Positions 15,644-23,860 of a stretch of DNA of 39,869 bases are shown here, piece by piece (the stretch's first letter is position 1; every line of letters starts with the position of its first letter). Origin of the DNA: Gemmatimonadota bacterium (GTDB taxonomy: Bacteria; Gemmatimonadota; Gemmatimonadetes; Longimicrobiales; Gaopeijiaceae). The stretch covers positions 1 through 39,869 of the forward strand of contig JAPPNN010000024.1 in the NCBI GenBank assembly GCA_028873815.1, written 5' to 3'. A program made the translations under genes and the position numbers. The notes beneath the pieces were generated by a model, which saw only the letters and a program-made list of their open reading frames with translations, searched no databases and was not told where the DNA came from.

Positions 15644-16599
15644 GATGCCACCGCCGACCGTCCCCCAGTAGGCTGGATCAGGTCCCGGTACATCAGCCGC
15701 CGTCCGACCAGTCCGCAGACCAGATCGGTCATTTGGTCGATGGTGTCCCGGTCCCGAACGTTGTGCCGTCCGGCGAACTCGTCCACATACCGCTGTAGGT
15801 GCTTCGCGCTCATCCGGTGGAAGACTCCGTGGTATCCCCGCTTGAGTAGCGACCAGAATGATTCGACGCCTTGGGTGTGGGCCTGGCCGTTCACGTACTC
15901 GCCCACCGAGTGCTTGACCGTCTGGTGGTTCGGTAGGCCCCGATAGGCCCGGTGCTCGTCCGTGTAGGCCGTCGCGCCGTCCTCCCGGTGTGACTCGACG
16001 AAGCCCTGTAGGGTGTCCCGGTCGGTCCGGTCCACGACCCGTGCGGTGATCCGGTTGGTCTCTCGGTCCTTAGCCCCGACAACCGCCATCTTGCCGCCAG
16101 TACCGCCCCGGATACCCAACCGCTTGCTCTTGGGCTTGTTCTTCTCCAGCCCGCCGATGTACGTCTCGTCCACCTCGACCGGCCCGCCGAACGTTTCCGG
16201 CCCTTCCGCGGCCCACGCTTCCCGGAGCCGGTGGAGCATGAACCAGGCCGTTTTCTGCGTCACGCCAATGTCCCGGTGGAGCTTCATGGACGACACGCCC
16301 TTGAGGTTCGTCGCCACAATGTAGACCGCGAAGGCCCACTTCCGAAGGGGAACCTTGGACCGCTCCAGCGCCGTACCCGTCCGCACCGAGAAGTACGACC
16401 GGCAGTCGGTGCACCAGTAGGGCATCGGCCTGGCGTTCGGAACCTCGCTGGTCTTGACGCTACCGCACTTCGGGCAACCCCGCTCGGTCGGCCACATCTG
16501 CTTCTCGAACCACTTCGTAGCGGCCTCCTCCGTAGGGAACATCTCGGCCAGTTGGAGTAGCGAGATTCCCTTCCGATGGCTCTTTCCCGGCCCCTTCAT
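15640..16599 (-). CDS. IS1595-family (ISXO2-like) transposase
   Basis: Catalyses cut-and-paste type movement of the IS through a DDE-type core. The N-terminus holds a zinc ribbon (CPKCGS ... YWCTDC, about residues 42-70); the core has VEVDETYIGG, TAYTDEHRAY and HTQGVESFWSLLKRG, then KHLQRYVDEFAGRHN, which are the ISXO2/IS1595 signatures. The start at 16599 is chosen because GGAGG lies 6 bases upstream; an ATG nine codons earlier has none. A TTGACA box lies on the minus strand near 16658-16653, a candidate -35. The protein looks intact (319 aa). Confidence 0.9.
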   Translation of the reverse strand: MKGPGKSHRKGISLLQLAEMFPTEEAATKWFEKQMWPTERGCPKCGSVKTSEVPNARPMPYWCTDCRSYFSVRTGTALERSKVPLRKWAFAVYIVATNLKGVSSMKLHRDIGVTQKTAWFMLHRLREAWAAEGPETFGGPVEVDETYIGGLEKNKPKSKRLGIRGGTGGKMAVVGAKDRETNRITARVVDRTDRDTLQGFVESHREDGATAYTDEHRAYRGLPNHQTVKHSVGEYVNGQAHTQGVESFWSLLKRGYHGVFHRMSAKHLQRYVDEFAGRHNVRDRDTIDQMTDLVCGLVGRRLMYRDLIQPTGGRSAVAS

Positions 16600-16943
16600 T
16601 CCTGTCCTCCGGTCGGTCATTTTCATACCATGAAGTTAACAGGAATCCCTTTGTCAAGTTAGGTATATAATCCGTTCTGCAGCCGACGGTCGTGGCGGAT
16701 GTGTCTCCAGCGTCTCCTCAAGGTACCATCTCCTCACTGCCGGATCAGATGCTACTTGGTCCTCCGACGCGGTGGGCCTCATATCGGCTGAATCACTGGC
16801 GCTTGTCGTCCCGCGACGCTGTGGCTGTACTTGGCGTTGACCGAACAATGATGATCGGTTAGCACCTTTAGCGGGAGTATGCCACAAGGCCCGGTTTCTT
16901 GGCTGAACGCCGGGCCGCCGCGACGCGCACCAAGGAGTAGAGA
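16600..16943. other. intergenic region, IS upstream end and hairpin
   Basis: This 344-base stretch has no convincing gene. It holds the upstream region of the transposase (TTGACA on the minus strand at 16653-16658 and the AT-rich TATATAAT near 16664) and, toward the right, an inverted repeat GGCCCGG (16888-16894) / CCGGGCC (16910-16916) that could be a terminator or operator before the next gene. The outer end of the IS should lie near 16660-16680, but I could not match it to an inverted partner on the left. Confidence 0.4.
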
Positions 16944-17261
16944 ATGGACGATAAGTTCGTCCGAGCTGTGACAGAGGACATCCGAAAGCTGGTCGCCCAG
17001 ATGCCCGGGGAGGACAGACACGGAAAGCTCGTCGCTTTCCTATCGGCTACGCTCGGTGTCGAGACCGGCTATGATCCCCGCAGAGCGCTTCATCACCTAG
17101 CCGCGGTAGCTTCGGCCGTCGCGGGACGGTGGGCGCAAATCCATGTCCTGGAGGAAAACACGCGCACAGGCCATCTGTTCTGCGCGGACGGGACGCGTGA
17201 AGTAGTTCGGCCGTTGGAGCCATCACCCGACGGGAGGCGCAGAGGCGATCCAAGACTGTAG
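16944..17261 (+). CDS. hypothetical protein
   Basis: ATG 16944 follows GGAG at 6-7 bases. The 105-aa product is largely helical (FVRAVTEDIRKLVAQMPGE; AFLSATLGVETGYDPRRALH; HLAAVASAVAGRWAQIHVL) and ends in a short beta-like part and a basic tail. No motif recognised. It converges on the Doc-like gene with 10 bases between stops. Confidence 0.5.
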   Translation: MDDKFVRAVTEDIRKLVAQMPGEDRHGKLVAFLSATLGVETGYDPRRALHHLAAVASAVAGRWAQIHVLEENTRTGHLFCADGTREVVRPLEPSPDGRRRGDPRL

Positions 17262-17271
17262 CCGGTTGCCG

Positions 17272-18519
17272 CTAATGCGCAGCGAGTCGCTCGAGTATCT
17301 TCCTGTACTTCACTATGAACCCATCAATGGGGGTAGGCTTCCTGCTGAAGAAGAAGTCACTGTCGTCGTGCCCGTGGTCGGGAGTCAAGTCGAGATCCAG
17401 CCTGATCCTCTTCACTTGATCGCTTGGGACTTCAGTACCATCGTCTCGGTATGGGATCCGTGAACGCAGCGGCCGGGCAAAGGGAGATCGGAGACTCGCT
17501 GGCCTTTTCCGCTCGATGAGTGCTCGACTACCGACAATCCGCACTCGGCAACCACGTCTCTCGAGGATACTCTGTAGCTTTCGGAATGGCATTGAAGGCG
17601 CAACGCCAACCGGCCTCACGACACGGGACCACTTATGTATCTTGTTCGCAGCAGCTAGCATCTCGTAGTCGTCATCGACGCCGTGGTGCCCCCGATCGAG
17701 GTTGTGCATTGCAATCAAGAACACAAACTGAAATAACTCGTCCGCAGTGCATGTCAAAACAAGGCCGTTCTGATCTAAGAATGCTAGTACGGATACAAGC
17801 GCCGTGCGCTTATTGCCGTTGTGAAACGGATGATTGTTGATTAGTGCGCATAGCAGTGCGGCTGCGGACGTCTCTATAGTGGGGTACTTGAGAATCCCCT
17901 CCAAACCAGTCTGAGGCCGGAAGACGGCTGACTCCACCAGATGTCGGCTACGGAAGCCAGGTGGAGCAATTGGATCGCCGGAACGGGCAAAATCGACGAC
18001 GAGTGCGTCGTGAATACTCAACACTTCCTCTACACTTAGCCATCGAAACGTTTGTGGGCGTCTGCCGACCTGGCCGAAAGAAGGAGGGGGACGTCGGGTT
18101 CTTCGCCTCCGAGCCGATACATGTTGTGTTGGTGGTATCGCGGCAGTCTCGCCAGTAAGGGGGTCTATCTGGCGCGCCCGGGCTAGTCGGACGAGGAACT
18201 TGCGCGCTCCGGGAGGCAGCTTCCGTTGGTTCGTGCCGAGGGGATACCCCTCTTCCGACAGCGTTGTGCGCAATTCGGACGGGGTCGTCCGTAGGAGGTT
18301 ACACCAGTAGGCGACGCTCTTAAGCTCTCGTCGTGTCGCGACGCCGAGGGACCTACGCACACTGTTGACCAGTCGAGCCGGTATCCTGTCCCTGCTATTT
18401 AGCACATCCAGCGCCCGGCCATCGATGTGGGCTAGGTCCCAGGTTGCTAGGAGAACACTGTCAACATCCGAATCGATCTCTCTGGCAAGCTGCCAAACCG
18501 GGATGGATCGTTGTCTCAT
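17272..18519 (-). CDS. Fic/Doc-family protein with extra N- and C-terminal regions
   Basis: The central part (about residues 160-280) is a Doc-type Fic domain: VEEVLSIHDALVVDFA, then HPFHNGNKRTAL at about 228-239 (the HxFx[D/N]GNKR loop, intact) and FLDQNGLVL. Doc proteins transfer phosphate to EF-Tu; other Fic proteins transfer AMP. Doc is normally about 125 aa, so this 415-aa protein is unusual. The N-terminal 140 residues include a helical part (VWQLAREIDSDVDSVLL ... LVNSVRRSLGV) suggestive of a helix-turn-helix, and the C-terminus has MPFRKLQSILERRGCRVR followed by IVGSRALIERKRP, which faintly resembles a HicA-like fold without its catalytic His. ATG 18519 is preferred to a TTG 6 codons upstream. 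No antitoxin gene is adjacent. Confidence 0.75.
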   Translation of the reverse strand: MRQRSIPVWQLAREIDSDVDSVLLATWDLAHIDGRALDVLNSRDRIPARLVNSVRRSLGVATRRELKSVAYWCNLLRTTPSELRTTLSEEGYPLGTNQRKLPPGARKFLVRLARARQIDPLTGETAAIPPTQHVSARRRRTRRPPPSFGQVGRRPQTFRWLSVEEVLSIHDALVVDFARSGDPIAPPGFRSRHLVESAVFRPQTGLEGILKYPTIETSAAALLCALINNHPFHNGNKRTALVSVLAFLDQNGLVLTCTADELFQFVFLIAMHNLDRGHHGVDDDYEMLAAANKIHKWSRVVRPVGVAPSMPFRKLQSILERRGCRVRIVGSRALIERKRPASLRSPFARPLRSRIPYRDDGTEVPSDQVKRIRLDLDLTPDHGHDDSDFFFSRKPTPIDGFIVKYRKILERLAAH

Positions 18520-18735
18520 AGCTTCTAGCAATCCCAAAACCGGGTGAGAGGTGGCGTGAGGCAGGAGCCACGCTCAGTCGCCCGATGTGAGAAAAGTGGA
18601 CAGCGAACATGCGGAAATGTCGGCGATTCTGCAACCGCACGTCTTGTCTAACGGATTGTGAGCTGAAGCGCTTGCCGTTCGACTGGGTGTACAAGTACGG
18701 CATTCACCTGACACCCGGCCTCGCCGAGGTCAGGT

Positions 18736-19263
18736 CTACGCTGCGGTCTTGACCTCCTTTCTGGCCGCGGGCTTCCGGGTGCGCGGCTTCCGCGGGATCC
18801 CGGCCTTGAAGACCTCGTAGGGTGTCAGGCCCTCCATCCCGCGGCCGCGGTGGGGCCTGCGGGTGTTGTAGGTCTCAAGATAGCCGTCGAGGTCCTTCTG
18901 TATCTCCTCCAACGCCTCGTACCAGGTCGTCCGGCCCTTGATCCGGAGATGCTCTTCCAGGAGCGTCCGGTGGAACCGTTCGATGAAGCCGTTCGACTGG
19001 GGCCTGCCGACCTTCGTGGTGCGGTGTTCGATCTCCTCGAGCTGTAGGAAGAGCTCATAGGGGTGCGTGTCCTGCCGGCCGCAGTACTCGCGGCCGTTGT
19101 CGCTCAGGATCGTCTGGACTTTCACGCGATGCTTCTCGAAGAACGGCAGCGCGTGGTTGTTCAGGGTCTGAACGGCGGTCACCGGCATCTTCGAGGTGTA
19201 GAGCCGTGCCCAGACGAAGCGGCTGAAGCAGTCGAGCACGGTCTGGATGTAGACCATTCCCAC
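18736..19263 (-). pseudogene. IS481-type transposase, N-terminally truncated
   Basis: The 175 codons cover the second half of a DDE integrase core: [28 protein letters not shown] (second Asp) and GRPQSNGFIERFHRTLLEEH (Glu), then the basic C-terminal end. The helix-turn-helix region and the segment with the first catalytic Asp are missing; the reading frame is cut at about 19264, where IS21-like sequence begins. It is therefore an inactive remnant, truncated by the neighbouring insertion. Confidence 0.75.
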
Positions 19264-19862
19264 CCCCTCCGTATTCCGTCGATGCCGACCACCGATTCCG
19301 CCAAGCCGATCGCATGTTCCAGGCGATGCCGATCACCGTGGATGAGCGGAGGTCCATAGGGGCGCTGGGTTGGGGTGTGAGGGTTGAAGTTTAGGGTGTG
19401 GAGTCGGACTTTCGTCGAGTCGTAGAGCCGTCTCATCGAAGCGCCTTTGAGGGTGATGCGGTGAGCGTTGTTAAGGAGCCGGTCGAGGATGGCGTCGCCG
19501 AAGGTCGGATCACCGACGACGTCGTGCCAGTGGTCGACGGGGACCTAGCTGGCGAGCAGCGTGCCGCGGCGGGCGTAACGGTCGTCGAGGACCTCGAGGA
19601 GGTCGTGGCGTCCCTGGCCTGAGAGTGAGGCGAGGCCCCAGTCGTCGAGGACGAGGAGCCAGGTCCGGGCGAGCCGCTGGATGAGTTTGGGATACGATCC
19701 GTCGCCGCGGGCGAGAGCGAGTTCGTCGAGCAGGCGGGAGACGCGGTAGTAGCGGGTCGAGATGCCGAGGCGGCAGGCCTGGTGGCCGAGCGCACAAGCG
19801 AGATAGGACTTTCCCGATCCGGTTGCACCGCTGACGAGGACGGTCTGGCCACCGTCCTTTCT
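19264..19862 (-). pseudogene. istB: IS21-type istB helper-ATPase remnant
   Basis: The minus strand encodes GQTVLVSGATGSGKS (Walker A), LACALGHQACRLG, ARTWLLVLDDWGL (Walker B), then [21 protein letters not shown] and [17 protein letters not shown], all hallmarks of IstB. The first 100 or so codons are missing, cut off at the inverted repeat near 19862. An in-frame TAG at 19545-19547 replaces the conserved Gln of the SQxPVxxWH motif (a single C-to-T change). Downstream, 19269-19300 carries IS21-end-type repeats. The gene is dead by both truncation and nonsense mutation. Confidence 0.8.
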
Positions 19863-19885
19863 TCTGGCCTACTGTCAGGTGATTA
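19848..19885 (+). repeat. left inverted repeat of the cargo segment
   Basis: Contains GCCACCGTCCTTTCT (19848-19862) and TACTGTCAGGTGATTA (19870-19885), both matched exactly, in reverse complement, at 25080-25094 and 25056-25071, with a 7-8 base less conserved joint. Outward of it, GGACGGT (19838-19844) pairs with ACCGTCC (19851-19857) to form a small hairpin. Confidence 0.75.
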
Positions 19886-20012
19886 CCGTACCTACAATAT
19901 TGGGGATTCCAGAAGGGGTTCGGAACCCGTCTACAACTTGGCCCATTTGGAGCGTGATGAGAGGTGATGCGACGGAGGCGGTTGATGGGAACCGATGCAG
20001 TAGTCGAATCCG

Positions 20013-20240
20013 TCAACGCGCGACTGGATGAGAGTAGCGTCGCCGGATCATCTCGGCTTGAACCAGCTTGTCCCGCACCGAGTTGATCGGCTCGTCGACA
20101 ATGACACTCTGGAGCTTAGTTTCTGACGCCGCATTGAAGTAGATTTCCGTGCGGTTCTTTCCCCCGAACGGAGCTAGGTAGGCCACGGCCGCTGGGTTCA
20201 CATGAACAGGCCTCCCCCTAACGGTCAACTCAGCGAACAT
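20013..20240 (-). CDS. small FlbD-like beta protein, unknown role
   Basis: 75 aa. The first part (FAELTVRGRPVHVNPAAVAY ... RTEIYFN) has the pattern of FlbD-like small beta proteins (a strand, 'G.p..vNp..I', a strand, acidic turn), but flagellar genes are absent, so only the fold is suggested. ATG 20240 has a purine-rich leader (GAGAGACTAGAG). It is the last gene of the cargo segment, 117 bases after the nuclease gene. Confidence 0.5.
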   Translation of the reverse strand: MFAELTVRGRPVHVNPAAVAYLAPFGGKNRTEIYFNAASETKLQSVIVDEPINSVRDKLVQAEMIRRRYSHPVAR

Positions 20241-20357
20241 CTCTAGTCTCTCTTTCCGTCATCAGATTCGCCTCCGATCGAGCGCCGTCAACTCGTCCCA
20301 GACATACTCGGCACCGGTCTATGCCAAGATCGACCCTTTTGCTGATCGCTCGCACAA

Positions 20358-21275
20358 TCACTGCTCATTGCTCTGTTCCGCTCCCAAAGGCTCGCGGAGC
20401 CACCTTCGAAACCGAAGCAAATCGGTACTGCCCACAGGAGCGCCTCGGTCCGCCAGAAACGCCGCCAGCAATGCCCCATCCACCCCAACAACACCCGATC
20501 TCCTCAACAAGGTCCAAGCTCTGGCGCTCAGCGTGCCGCCCGTGACCAGCACTGCAAAGACGGCATCATGGGGTCGAAGCCGCAATTCGGCAAAAGCCGG
20601 AGTGTTGGTCGAGTATACCCCGGAGCGTACCAAGGCTATTGCACCTACTAGGTCGCGAACCTCCCGAGTGCCAACTTGACCGCCCACAAAATGCTTCGCT
20701 TGACCGACTACCCAGATCGACAACTGTCGCTGCAGCGTTGGCTCCGAGTCTCGCGGAAAAAAAACAATCTCGCCGTCCAACCGACCGTAGAAGTCTATAC
20801 CTTCATCTGCCGTTCGACGTGTGAGGTAAGGCGTACTCACCCCAAGAATAGCGAGCAGACGCCGACAAAGCAGCTCAAACTCTGCTGGTGACAGTTGGCG
20901 AATCATATGGACAAGACTGTCACTTCTGATCCGGCGGCGCTTCTGTTCCGCCACCGAGGCAGAGTCGTTGGGTTCTATAAAACACGCGCCCTGAACAAGC
21001 GAAGAATCAGAGGAATTGAACGCAATACGCGTTGGCCGTCCGTTCCCCTTAAGCTCATTCAATGCCTTGCAAAGCATTCTCTCTACACGCCGTTCCCATT
21101 CCTCTCCCCTCTCTGCGGCGAAGTTGGGATGACTGGCCCATCCACGGTCGACAACAAACGACGCGATAACATCACGAAGACGCTTGGGCTCGAGGTCCAG
21201 TGGATATGTCACGAGCAAATCGCTGACGAGCGTGGCGGGACCCTGTTGCAATTGGCTACTCCGCGCTCGCTCCAC
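20358..21275 (-). CDS. Mrr-like restriction endonuclease
   Basis: Residues 130-215 match the Mrr catalytic domain: SPAEFELLCRRLLAILGV, then ADEGIDFYGRL (Asp161) and WVVGQAKHF (Gln192-Ala-Lys194), the D...QxK version of the PD-(D/E)xK nuclease site. Mrr-type enzymes cut DNA carrying foreign methylation. The N-terminal 125 residues hold a helical part (LRDVIASFVVDRGW ... ERRVERMLCKALNEL), perhaps a winged-helix for DNA reading. Its start overlaps the end of the ParB-like gene by about 20 bases, so the two are co-translated and probably act together. Confidence 0.75.
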   Translation of the reverse strand: MERARSSQLQQGPATLVSDLLVTYPLDLEPKRLRDVIASFVVDRGWASHPNFAAERGEEWERRVERMLCKALNELKGNGRPTRIAFNSSDSSLVQGACFIEPNDSASVAEQKRRRIRSDSLVHMIRQLSPAEFELLCRRLLAILGVSTPYLTRRTADEGIDFYGRLDGEIVFFPRDSEPTLQRQLSIWVVGQAKHFVGGQVGTREVRDLVGAIALVRSGVYSTNTPAFAELRLRPHDAVFAVLVTGGTLSARAWTLLRRSGVVGVDGALLAAFLADRGAPVGSTDLLRFRRWLREPLGAEQSNEQ

Positions 21276-22353
21276 CAGCCAACAACGCTCGGTCGCGTAG
21301 CCGTTCGTCGGCTAGGGCACGCAGCTTCTCAAGAATCGCCTGATCATCTTGGCTCAGTTTCTTCAGCTCATTGATTCCCATGCGCTCTAGAGCAGTTACT
21401 GCAGTACTCACGTCGCTCATCCAAGACCGAGCCAGTTCGTCTTGGTGCGCGATAGTGATTGCTTCCTGTAGGCTTCTATGGGCATCCAGTAGGATTCTCC
21501 GAGCCTCGGGTTTTGGCAGGATTTTACGTAATTCTCGCACTTGTGCAAATCCCACCAATTTGGGTTCCATGCGATTCCCTTCGTCATCCTGAGACGGTGT
21601 AATCAGTTCGTAGAACACGTGAAGGTCGTCGCCTTCAAAGGCGGCGGTCTCTTCCTTCCATTCTAGCCATTCGCGGACTACTGGTAGCGACACTGCTTCA
21701 TGGAACAGCGGATACATCGTAGCCTTGGCGAATTCTCCAAACTCCTCGTCTCCTTCCAATTGTCGGAGCGCTTTGAAGGCTCTGTAGCGTCGGTTGACCT
21801 CGTGCGTACTCAGGCCTAGACGATCCGCCACATTGGAGGCCTCGAGGCCGAGTTCATCCCGCATCATGACAATTAGACTGGCACGCTGATAGCCACCCCA
21901 CTGTTTGATACCCGATACGTGACGAATGCCCATTAGGCTGGCACGAAACGCTTCGTCTGCGCCACTTTGCTCCGCTACGACGGTGGGCAGTTCTTGTAGA
22001 CTTAGCAATACTTCGGGTGCTACGCCAACTCCTGCACCATAGTCATCTAGAATCCATCGGACGGCCGCGGTTCGACGATTCCCTTCGATCACGATGTACT
22101 TCTGAGGATTTGGGGGATATGGGCGGACCACTATCTGCTCGACGGGCGTGTATCCATTCCGCATTATCGAACGCTTTAGGTCAACGAGTCCCTCGCTTTC
22201 CTTGAGGCGCCTATATGCACTGGCTTGGACACCGGGCTCAGCGAATCTGTCTTCCTCGGCGCGAAGAAAACCGGATGAATCCTGGAACCGGAGGTTGTTT
22301 GGGTCGAGGAGCAGTTGATCGGGGGGCACGTGCTTTGGCGTGAGCTGTGGCAT
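21256..22353 (-). CDS. ParB/Spo0J-like N-domain protein partnered with nuclease
   Basis: The N-terminal 110 residues resemble a ParB-type domain: DPNNLRFQ, LVDLKRSIMRNGY, then YIVIEGNRRTAAVRWI (90-101), with EGNRRTAA in the place of the ParB GERRxRA box that binds nucleotide. A helix-turn-helix-like part follows (VADRLGLSTHEVNRRYRAFK, about 190-210), and then a helical C-terminal half. Chromosome-partitioning ParB proteins come with ParA; there is none here. Instead it overlaps an Mrr-like nuclease gene, which suggests a nucleotide-gated or DNA-sliding regulator of that enzyme (inference). Confidence 0.7.
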   Translation of the reverse strand: MPQLTPKHVPPDQLLLDPNNLRFQDSSGFLRAEEDRFAEPGVQASAYRRLKESEGLVDLKRSIMRNGYTPVEQIVVRPYPPNPQKYIVIEGNRRTAAVRWILDDYGAGVGVAPEVLLSLQELPTVVAEQSGADEAFRASLMGIRHVSGIKQWGGYQRASLIVMMRDELGLEASNVADRLGLSTHEVNRRYRAFKALRQLEGDEEFGEFAKATMYPLFHEAVSLPVVREWLEWKEETAAFEGDDLHVFYELITPSQDDEGNRMEPKLVGFAQVRELRKILPKPEARRILLDAHRSLQEAITIAHQDELARSWMSDVSTAVTALERMGINELKKLSQDDQAILEKLRALADERLRDRALLAGGASAE

Positions 22354-22688
22354 CTTCAGCTATCCTGGGGTTGAGGGTACGTAAGGGCGCTTGACATGGG
22401 TCGGGTACTTTGGCGGAGGTGTTACGGAGAATAAACGATAACTGCAGAAGCGCTTCGCACCAAGGTAACGAAGGAGCATTCGGAGAAAAGTACCCCTCTT
22501 GCGGTCTCCCAGGCGCAGGTAAGAATAGCAGGATTCACGTGGGACACCGTCAGCCCGGTTCGTTGTGTCGGCAGTAGAGTGCCGTATTCCAGCGATGGCG
22601 ACCACCGATTCCGAGCTAAGCTGGCCACGAGTTCCTAGCCAGGTTGTCCGGCTCAACCTGTCATCCCTTGGGTGGAGCTGGACGCAGA
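22354..22688. repeat. gap with IS21-type end repeat
   Basis: No gene in these 335 bases. The positions 22582-22613 match 19269-19300 in 29 of 32 bases in the same orientation, including CGACCACCGATTCCG, a repeat type seen at IS21-family ends; TGTCGGCAGTAGAG (22566-22579) just before it could be the terminal end. It therefore looks like an IS21 end stranded between the DUF3644 and ParB-like genes, so the two gene groups may have been joined by an insertion and deletion. Confidence 0.55.
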
Positions 22689-23813
22689 TCACTCGGCGGT
22701 GCGGGCTAACTCGGAATTAGCCTCTTCCGTTCCGCCCGGATCCTTCAACAATGGCGGTGCGCCGGTCACCCGTTCGTACTCTCGGGAGTCCGCGAGCTTC
22801 TCGCAGAGGTAATCCACCCAAGCCTGCGTGTAGCCGTAGCTCTTGGAAAGGTCATCGTAGAGGCAGTACCGGGAATCCGTCTTCTCTGGGCTCCTCGAAT
22901 CTGATCCCGGCCGCACTCTATAGGTCTTCCAGGCTTGTATATGCGTGTGCATCGTGACCCGAAACGGCAAGCACTCTGCAATTCGTGCGCGGACTTCGCT
23001 CGGCTTCATCAGCCCCGAACTCGCTACCGGTACCTGCCGGTCCTTGATGAGAGCCGCTACTCGTCTCATTCCCTCCATCTCCTCCGGGCGCGTCGGATCA
23101 TACCGTACGAATTCGACAGCCAAGTCAGCAGACTCTTCCCGGTTTGCCAGCTTCGGCACCAGGAATACCCGGAGGGAGAATGATGAGCTCTCCACCACCT
23201 CCCGAAGTAGACCACCTCGAAACTGACGAATGAAGTCGAGTAGATCGGTGGCTGACGAAGACTGAAGCCGGCGGAGTGCCTCTTCCTGAGCGTCGGGGCG
23301 GAGGACGGAAAACTGAAGCGCCACCGCGAGTTGCCCCGAGATCGCGTGGTCTTCACCAAACTCGGAGGTAAGAAGCTCCTCAAAGTTCATGAGCATCGCC
23401 TGGCACTCACCGTACAGTGCCGGATCGAGTTCCGGGTGATCACGATGCTCGATCTTGTTCCGCAGGCGTACCATGAACTCCAGATTCGCGCGCTGAGGTG
23501 GGTTGTCGCCGAGGTAGTAGCGGCGAACGCATTCGGCCAAATCCCAGTGCCACGGGTCACCGTCGATCTTCTTGTATTTGATCCGAGACCCGGTATCGTC
23601 ATCAACGTACCAGGGCTTCTGACCGCGCCGATGGAAGATCGCGTGGAAAAGGGCAGTCCAAGCAACCACCATGAGCATTGCGTATGTACGAGTCCGAAAG
23701 TTACGGCCCGGCTTGTTGTAGTTCTCGACAGCCGCAACGCAGGCCTCTCGAGCCTTGGCCAGGTGGTCACGAACAACCTGAGGGACAGTCGACGAGGCGG
23801 CGGGCGCGGACAT
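22689..23813 (-). CDS. DUF3644 protein with HEPN-like RNase motif
   Basis: The N-terminal half matches DUF3644: AMLMVVAWTALFHAIFHR, WDLAECVRRYYLGDNPP, LEFMVRLRNKIEHRDHPELD, YGECQAMLMNFEELL. RNKIEH (residues 118-123) is an Rx4H motif as in HEPN-family ribonucleases, and HEPN proteins are common in toxin-antitoxin and phage-defence systems. The C-terminal half (CLPFRVTMHTHIQAWKTYRV ... YGYTQAWVDYLCEKL) looks like a DNA- or nucleotide-binding winged helix. The start at 23813 lies 47 bases after the TerB/BRCT gene. The RNase role is inferred. Confidence 0.72.
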   Translation of the reverse strand: MSAPAASSTVPQVVRDHLAKAREACVAAVENYNKPGRNFRTRTYAMLMVVAWTALFHAIFHRRGQKPWYVDDDTGSRIKYKKIDGDPWHWDLAECVRRYYLGDNPPQRANLEFMVRLRNKIEHRDHPELDPALYGECQAMLMNFEELLTSEFGEDHAISGQLAVALQFSVLRPDAQEEALRRLQSSSATDLLDFIRQFRGGLLREVVESSSFSLRVFLVPKLANREESADLAVEFVRYDPTRPEEMEGMRRVAALIKDRQVPVASSGLMKPSEVRARIAECLPFRVTMHTHIQAWKTYRVRPGSDSRSPEKTDSRYCLYDDLSKSYGYTQAWVDYLCEKLADSREYERVTGAPPLLKDPGGTEEANSELARTAE

Positions 23814-23860
23814 CTGGGGTTATCCGTTGATCCCCTTGGCCCGATCGACGATCGTGCGAC

